The notes under the pieces are model-generated. The model was given only the letters and a program-made list of their open reading frames with translations, was not told the origin of the DNA and did no database searches. Of a stretch of 64,000 bases of DNA, positions 57,849-64,000 are shown piece after piece (position 1 is the stretch's first letter; each line of letters begins with the position of its first letter). The position numbers were made by a program, and so were the translations under genes. Origin of the DNA: Sordaria brevicollis (taxonomy: Eukaryota; Ascomycota; Sordariomycetes; Sordariales; Sordariaceae); contig JAUTDP010000002.1 of the NCBI GenBank assembly GCA_033439795.1, positions 2,294,001 through 2,358,000 of the forward strand. Direction: 5' to 3'.

Positions 57849-57936
57849 CCAGCCGGCTTTCTCTTTTGCACGTCTCCAGCTGGCTTTTTCTTTTGCACGC
57901 CTCCAGCCGGCTTTTTCTTTTGTGCGCCTCCAGCTG
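57849..57936. repeat. 27-bp tandem repeat downstream of LUC7
   Basis: Three full units and a partial fourth, starting CCAGCCGGCTTTCTCTTTTG (57849, 57876, 57903, 57930), with a few substitutions each. The period is a multiple of three, so both strands stay open. On the LUC7 strand one frame gives a Lys/Arg/Glu-rich nine-residue repeat, but it lies after the LUC7 stop and in another frame. Confidence 0.9.
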
Positions 57937-57982
57937 CCCGTTTTTTGTCCACCGTTTTTTGCCCACCAACGTCTCGAGCATC

Positions 57983-58922
57983 CTACCAAGCGCCACGTCT
58001 AGGACCGCGTCCACGATAACCACCACCGCCGCCGCCACTCCTAGGTCCACGGCCTCTGCCCCAGTCATCATGTCGTCCACCAGGACCCGTCGGCACGCCA
58101 CCCATATCATCGTCACCGCCGCCGCCTGACATACCGCCCATCGGCCTCTGCCTTCCCCTCATCTCCTTGGGGAACGCATCATACGTCTTCCTCATCTGGG
58201 CATATCCCAAATGCATTTTGCCAAAGAAATGATCCGCCAATCTCCGATCATTATCCAACCTCGACAAGTACGCGCCGCAAACATCGCACACCTGCAACTT
58301 CTGATGACCCGACGGGCCACTGGTATCCGACAGCGCCTTCAGCTCCCTCTCCTTCTCCGCCTTGGCCGCCTGCGCCTGCCTGACCCTGAACAGCTCGTCA
58401 TACGCCCGTCCCACTTCACCCAGCTCTCCCAGGATCTCCACCTCCAACAGGCCTGTAGCGATGGTCGTGCCCAGATCCGAAATAGCTTTCAGCAACACAT
58501 TCGTCTGTCGAATCTCATCGGGAGTCTTTTCTAGGCGCCGCTGCGCCGCGTCGATCCGTCGGTTGCACTCGTCAATGTACTTTTGCAGGTCGCGCATGTA
58601 GTCGTAATCGAAACCGTATTTTTTCTTGTCGGAGTCGGGAAGAGCTTCGTACTCGGCTTTTAAGGCCTCCGAGTGCACGCGCGAGCAGGGGCCGAGATCT
58701 TGCTTGGTGTTGGTGAAGAGGTCGTGAGGACAGGTGCCGACGAGGTAGGAGCGGCAGACTTTGGGGTCGGTGAGGGAGAGTTGCGCGGAGCGGGAGGAGA
58801 TGCCGCCGCCCATTAGCTGTTCTGTATGAGAAAAGGTGGGTTAGTAAGGGGTGGGATGGGTGGGAGGAGATTGGTGGATGGGGAGAGGACATACCGAGCA
58901 GCTTTCTCTGTTCGGCCGCCAT
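57983..58922 (-). CDS. luc7: LUC7 family U1 snRNP protein
   Basis: Predicted 288-residue splicing factor that in yeast belongs to the U1 snRNP and stabilises its pairing with 5' splice sites. Exons 58922-58895 and 58821-57983; the 28-nt first exon codes only for MAAEQRKLL plus one base. N-terminal LMGGG and VCRSYLVGTCPHDLF with a later C..H form the first (CCCH) zinc finger. A long coiled coil (YMRDLQKYIDECNRRIDAAQ...) follows, then the second C2H2 finger LQVCDVCGAYLSRLDNDRRL with DHFFGKMHLGY. The C-terminus is RGG/Gly-rich (GGGYRGRGPRRGAW), where animal homologs have RS/RE repeats. Diverges from GPI16 with about 530 bp between. Confidence 0.95.
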
Positions 58923-59454
58923 GGTTGGTGATGTTGTTGGTGAATATGACTATGGATTGTTTTTGGTGTCTTGAATTCTCCGCTGGGCTCGTTTATGTGT
59001 CACGTAAAAGAAAGAAAGGTGTTGTTCGTGTTGATATTTCGCGGTTGTTGATAGTGTTTGTTGTTTGGGAGAAATTCCCAAGATTTCGGATGTTGAATTG
59101 GAGGCGCAAAAGTCAGCCGCGCTGCAAGGCTGCTGACGCGAATGGAACTTGATCGCTGAAGCTGGGGAAGCGGACCCACTTTCACGTTCCCCTGTTGCCG
59201 CTATGATCCCTGTTCTTCCACTGGAAGAGTGCTGTCATTAGCAATTTGTCCCGCTGTGACAGGCGGTCCAAGTTCCATGCGATCTGACAGCAACTTGAAC
59301 AACACCACGGGAACATCACAAGTGTCCCTGTCACCATCTTCCTCCCGTCTTCCGCTTTGGCGACTATTTGACAGCATTGGGTTTTGCCAGTTGCGGTGGA
59401 CATACACTATAACAAATGGATAGACAACGGCGATAGACCACATACACTAATACA
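58923..59454. other. Bidirectional promoter region LUC7/GPI16
   Basis: 532 bp between two diverging starts. No ORF of note and no obvious TATA box. Confidence 0.5.
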
Positions 59455-61434
59455 ATGCGTCGATTCTTTCCTTCCTTCTTACTCTCCTTACTTTCTCTTC
59501 TTTGCTTTTCGCCCTACGCTGTCGTCGCGAATCCCTCTACTACCTCGGCTGACTCGACATCTGTCTCCGACTCCCGATCCGACTACCATGAACAGTTAAT
59601 ACTGCGCCCGCTACCATTGTCCGCTCTTCTCGCCAGCTTCAACTTCCGCTCCAACACCTCCCTCTCTGCCTTCGAGGCGCACAACTTCCGATTCTTCCCC
59701 CGGTCGCTGGGTCAGATTCTCCAACATGCCGGCACGCGCGAGTTGCACTTGAGGTTCAGTCTGGGAAGATGGGATGCTGAGAGCTGGGGCGCAAGGCCAT
59801 GGAACGGCGCGCGTGAGGGTGGGACAGGTGTTGAGATGTGGGCGTGGCTGGAGGCAGAGACAGACGAGGAGTATGTTCTATCCCCAACACTACGAACTAT
59901 GGAGTTGGAAGGATACTAACTGTATACACCGTATAGGGCCGATCACAAGTGGTTGACTCTCACCAATGCGCTGTCCGGTCTCTTCTGTGCTTCCCTCAAC
60001 TTCATCGACAGCACCCGAACCACTCGTCCGGTCATGTCCTTCCAGCCCGAGGGCAACCATATCGATGCGAACGCGACAAATATGCACCTGCTTTACGGAG
60101 TTCTACCCCACGAAGTCGTTTGCACCGAGAACTTGACACCCTTCCTTAAGCTTCTTCCGTGCAAGGGCAAGGCCGGTATTGCGTCGCTGCTTGACGGACA
60201 CAAGCTCTTTGACTCCTCATGGCAGACCATGGCGATTGACATTCGGCCTGTTTGCCCGGAGGACGGCGAGTGTGTGTTGCAGATCGAGCAGAGCATCGAC
60301 ATGGTCTTGGACATTGATCGATCCAAGAGACCTAGGGACAACCCGATTCCCAGGCCTCCTCCCGCTCACGAGATGAAGTGCAACACCTCGAAGCCGTACA
60401 ACGCCCACGATACTTGCTTCCCTGCCGACTCGGCTGCCAACCAAGATTGGTCCATCTCCCAAATCTTTGGCAGGCCCATCAAGGGAGCTTGCCCACTTAC
60501 CGACCCTACCGTGTCTCCCGTCTGCATCCAAGTTCCTGATTCGCGTGTTGTCTTCGCCTCCGAGGGTGCCATCGAGAAGAAGAACCCCGACCAGACCTCG
60601 CGCTGCTTCGACTTCCCCGCCGAGAACGACTTCGAGATATTCCTCCCTGCCCCGGATGGATCAGTAGAGGTAGTAGTCGACCAGCTCGTCAACAAGCCCG
60701 AAACGCCCCTCCTCTACGCCGAACGCAGTTTCACGGGCCACGGCCAAGAGCGCGGAGGCGTGCAAACCATCCTGCGCAACCCCAGCCCCGACCAGGAAGT
60801 CGAGTTCATCTACATGGAGTCCCTCCCCTGGTTCATGCGCATCTACCTGCACACCATCTCGGTCCGGGTCGACGGGCAGCCGGGCAAGGCGGACGACTCG
60901 CTGATTCACGAAGTGTACTACCGTCCGGCCGTCGACCGCGCGCGCGGCACCCAGCTCGAGGTCCGCATGACCGTCCCGCCCGCCTCGACCGTTTTTCTTA
61001 CCTACGACTTTGAGAAGTCTATCCTCCGGTATACCGAGTACCCGCCTGATGCGAACCGCGGGTTTGATGTGGCCGCTGCTATTATCACCATCTTGAACAA
61101 GGACCAGAGTGTCGGTAATTCGAGGTTCGCGGCGTATAACCTGAGGACAACCACGTTGCTTTGCAACTTGCCTACGCCGGATTTCAGCATGCCGTATAAC
61201 GTCATTATCTTCACATCGACGGCTATCGCGCTGGCATTTGGCGGCATGTTTAATATTTTGGTCAGGAGGTTCGTGGCGGCGAATGAGGGACCCGAGAACG
61301 GGTTGAAAAAAGGGGTGAATAAGTTGAAGGCTAAGTTGGCGGGGGTTTTGAAGAAGACGAAGAAGGGAGGAGATAAGAAGCAGGGAAGTATTTTTGCTGC
61401 TGCGGAGGAGGTGACAACGGAGAAGACGGAGTGA
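59455..61434 (+). CDS. gpi16: GPI transamidase subunit GPI16 (PIG-T)
   Basis: Predicted 637-residue ER membrane protein; the GPI16/PIG-T subunit is disulfide-linked to the catalytic Gpi8 in the complex that attaches GPI anchors. Exons 59455-59870 and 59937-61434; intron 66 nt with branch TACTAAC. Signal peptide at 1-25 (FFPSFLLSLLSLLCFSPYAV). Family landmarks are the N-terminal LILRPLPLSALLASFNFRS, FPRSLGQIL, ELHLRFSLGRWD, LTNALSGLFCASLNFID and SFTGHGQERGGVQTILRN. The luminal part ends with TRY-like CNLPTPDFSMPYNVI, then a single TM helix (IIFTSTAIALAFGGMFNILV) and a Lys-rich cytosolic tail. Length matches the family. The Cys of ENLTPFLKLLPCKGKAG is a good candidate for the disulfide. Confidence 0.96.
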
Positions 61435-61536
61435 AAAAAAATGTAACTGAACTAAGAGTTGTTGTGTATAAGCGCCAAATAATAGAAATAAAGGCTTGTA
61501 AGAACGCACTTTGCTTTGCCTCTTAGCTCATCCTAC

Positions 61537-63651
61537 TTACTCCCTCTCAAAACCCGGGAAGAACCCTCTAGGCACCTCCCACCCTTCATCAACCTCCTCC
61601 TGCATCGTCTTTATCGTTCTGCCCACCACATCCGACCCATACTCAAACTCGATAACTTCCTTCATATTACTAGGCACCCCACCCCTCCACCACCCCTCTT
61701 CTTCTTCCTCCCTCAAATACTCCTCCAACTCCTTGGGCGGTTGCTCGTCAATCCCGACGTTACTCAGCACTTGGATAGCCGAGGCGCGGTTCCGTCGGAT
61801 TTTCTCGTATAACTTTAACCTGTGCTCGATTTCTGCTGAAAGAGAGGAGGACGGGGATAGGTTTCCGCTGAGACAAAGACCCAGGGCGAGACCGTCTTCG
61901 ATGGCTTGGGCGCCTCCTTGGCCATGGTCTGTTTTTGGGTCTTAGTATACGGGTTAAGGTGGGGAGCGTAAAAGGGAGAGGGGGAAGGGGAGGGGGAAAA
62001 GGCGAAAGGGGGAAATAGAAGAGAGGAGAAAGAAAACTAACGAGGTAACATGGGATGAGCGGCGTCTCCTACCAACACCAACCGATCTTTGTGCCAGGTT
62101 GGGATTGGTGGGCGGTAGAGAAGTGGCCAGCGTTTGAGGTCTGTTGCTTTGCTATAGTTGTGGGAAACTGGTAAGTTTGAGTTGAAATGGAGATCAGGGA
62201 AAGGAGACAAACTTGATGACTTTCAGAAGACCTGGATGAAAATCTGAGAGCTTGGAGAGGACTTCGGATTTGGAGACGGGGGCGTGCCAGTCTTTGATGA
62301 AAGAGATTATCGAACGTCAGTGAACGAGCGTTCATAATGTGCTGGGATTGGGTGATAGAGTGTCTGACGGAGATACTGACCTTCCCTCTTCGCAGTATTC
62401 TCCTCATCCCTCAACATAACAACAAAGTTGAAGATCTCACCTCTGTTCACTCGTTAGTCTGTATTCCCCCATTTTGACCAAACCAAGCACCACATGTAGC
62501 AGTACTCACCCCCGACACCGATAAGCAATCAGCCTCCTCTTCCCCTCAACATCCGGCCAAAGTCGACACACCTTGGCCTCCTTCTTGTCCGTATCCAGGA
62601 AAAACTGCGTTTCTGGATCCTTGGCGATTTCCGAAGTTGGGATCAAAAACCGGTAGCAAGTGTTGAGCTTCGGGTCCGGTAGCATCTGAGGCTCGAGGGG
62701 ATGGCCGAGGACGTAATCGGGTGCGCGCGAGTGCACCCCGTCGGCGGCGATGATGAGGTCCGCGGTTAGGGTCTGATCCGAAGAGAGGGTTAGGGAGGGT
62801 TTTGAGGGGTTCTATGGGTGAGTGTTTGTTAGTGGCTTATTTTAGCTCGTTCGATGTTTCGAGGTATGTTCATGAATATCAAACGGCCCCTGGTGTTGAA
62901 TGAGGTAGTGGAGGATGTGGGAGTAACTTACATACGCAACAACTTCCTTTCCGCCTTCGATCTTGACCCATCCTTTTCTCTTATTGCTGTCACTTTTCTT
63001 CACATTCTTCCTGCTTTTTTTCTCCTCCTGCTCCTCCCCGTTTCCATCTTCACCCTCCCCATCCTCTGAATCATCTTCCCCGTCCCCAAGATTTCTCTCC
63101 TCCACCTTGACCTTTACCTTCAACTCCTTTTCCTTCAAACTGTCCCTTTCTTTCTCCTCCTCCTTCTCCTTTCCCTTCACCTCTTCTTCCTCTCCCTCCA
63201 CATTCCCACCCCCATTCACCAACCCCAACAACCCCCCATGTAAATCAACCCGATGCGCATACCACAACGCCCCGCCCTCCCAAACTTCCTCACATCTACT
63301 ATGATCCAACCCCTTCTCCACCAATTCTTCATGCGTTTTCCAGTCCAGGACTAACATCCCTTCGCTTTTTACAAACTTTTGCTTGATAGGGTCCAAGCCT
63401 AAACCACGACCGGGAAGGGGGTGGCAGAGAAAACGAGAGATGTTGGGTGGGACGTTGATTGCGGCGCCGATTTCGTGGGATTTGTACTCCGTGGAGGAGG
63501 GTGAGGAGGATGGCGGGGAGGAGGGGGAGGAGGACTGGTTGTAAGAAGAGGATCGCTCGAGGATGGTAATTCGATGACTGGAGTTGGCGCGGCGGAGGGA
63601 TAATGCGGTTGTGAGACCGGAGAGGCCGGCGCCTACTATTAGGATGTCCAT
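61537..63651 (-). CDS. FAD-dependent monooxygenase (salicylate hydroxylase-like)
   Basis: Predicted 554-residue group A flavoprotein hydroxylase. Exons 63651-62932, 62811-62510, 62442-62381, 62291-62213, 62151-62042 and 61928-61537. The start [21 protein letters not shown] is the FAD-binding GxGxx[16 protein letters not shown] is the conserved DG motif, and [20 protein letters not shown] with [11 protein letters not shown] is the second FAD/ribityl motif. The family normally has about 400-450 residues. Here an insert of roughly 85 residues (about 150-235), almost only Glu, Lys, Asp and Gly, interrupts the first half. Substrate unknown, probably an aromatic or polyketide-like compound. It converges on GPI16, 102 bp apart. 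Confidence 0.9.
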
Positions 63652-64000
63652 TTGCCCAGTTCGTTCGGCGAGATTAGTGGATTAATCCCTTAGTAGTGGT
63701 GATCGTGAGGTCAACTTGTTTTGGAAATGTCTGGCGGGCAGTTGGAGGTTTTCAAAAGTCGAGTCGGAATTGAAGAGGTGTCGGTAAGACAGCAAGATGC
63801 GAGAGGATGAAGGTAAAGGCAGGTGTTACCTGGTTTATACTCCGAGGTAGGTATGCCTGAAACTCTGGTACACCGTAGCAGAGCTGAAGGAAGGTGCCAT
63901 CCACACCTATAGCTATCCATGGGATCAAAGTAGATATGGGCAGATACCGAGCTGCAGTGTCACCTCGCAGATAGTAAGCGGGAGTGTTCTGGAATGCCCC
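63652..64000. other. Upstream flank of the FAD monooxygenase
   Basis: Promoter region; nothing else seen before the window edge. Confidence 0.5.

Noticed and set aside
57731..58129. 132-codon + strand frame
   Set aside because: Antisense to LUC7 and kept open by the 27-bp repeat; repeats of LLHASS/LFLL have no family match.

Overview
This window is nuclear DNA of a filamentous ascomycete, most likely a Sordariales species close to Sordaria or Neurospora. The evidence is: short GT..AG introns (about 50-240 nt) with CTAAC/CTGAC-type branch sites, GC-rich third codon positions, a dispersed single 5S rRNA gene, an intron-bearing tRNA-Lys gene, a fungal fruit-body lectin, a secreted alpha-class carbonic anhydrase, and protein families typical of Sordariomycetes (PTH11-like, RTA1-like). 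No database search was run. Exon boundaries were worked out by hand; in every spliced model the exon lengths sum to whole codons.

Layout. 1-6.1 kb: a possible gene tail, then the meiotic crossover helicase MER3/HFM1, whose reading frame is broken by one extra A in an A7 run. 6.9-11.2 kb: a Gfo/Idh/MocA oxidoreductase and a Dal5-like MFS permease, convergent with only 28 bp between stop codons; the permease needs a 7-nt microexon. 11.2-23.4 kb: gene-poor, with one PTH11-like membrane protein and three non-autonomous inverted-repeat elements of 261, 352 and about 608 bp. 23.4-29.2 kb: a GMC oxidoreductase, an auxin-efflux-carrier-like transporter and a TauD-type dioxygenase. 32.4-38.0 kb: alpha-carbonic anhydrase, tRNA-Lys(CUU), a small mitochondrial protein, 5S rRNA and the lectin. 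38.5-49.3 kb: importin Kap123, an RTA1-like 7-TM protein and a large disordered protein with a C2H2-like region. 51.7-52.0 kb: a candidate RNA polymerase III structured RNA. 52.4-63.7 kb: a DUF4188-like protein, an RGG-box protein followed in the same frame by a second ORF, the U1 snRNP protein LUC7, GPI-transamidase subunit GPI16 and an FAD monooxygenase with a long charged insert.

The genes are mostly unrelated housekeeping and accessory functions. I see no backbone synthase and no biosynthetic gene cluster. The most interesting items are the MER3 frameshift, the permease microexon, the three inverted-repeat elements, the candidate Pol III RNA at 51.7-52.0 kb, and the single in-frame TAG between the RGG protein and the ORF after it.
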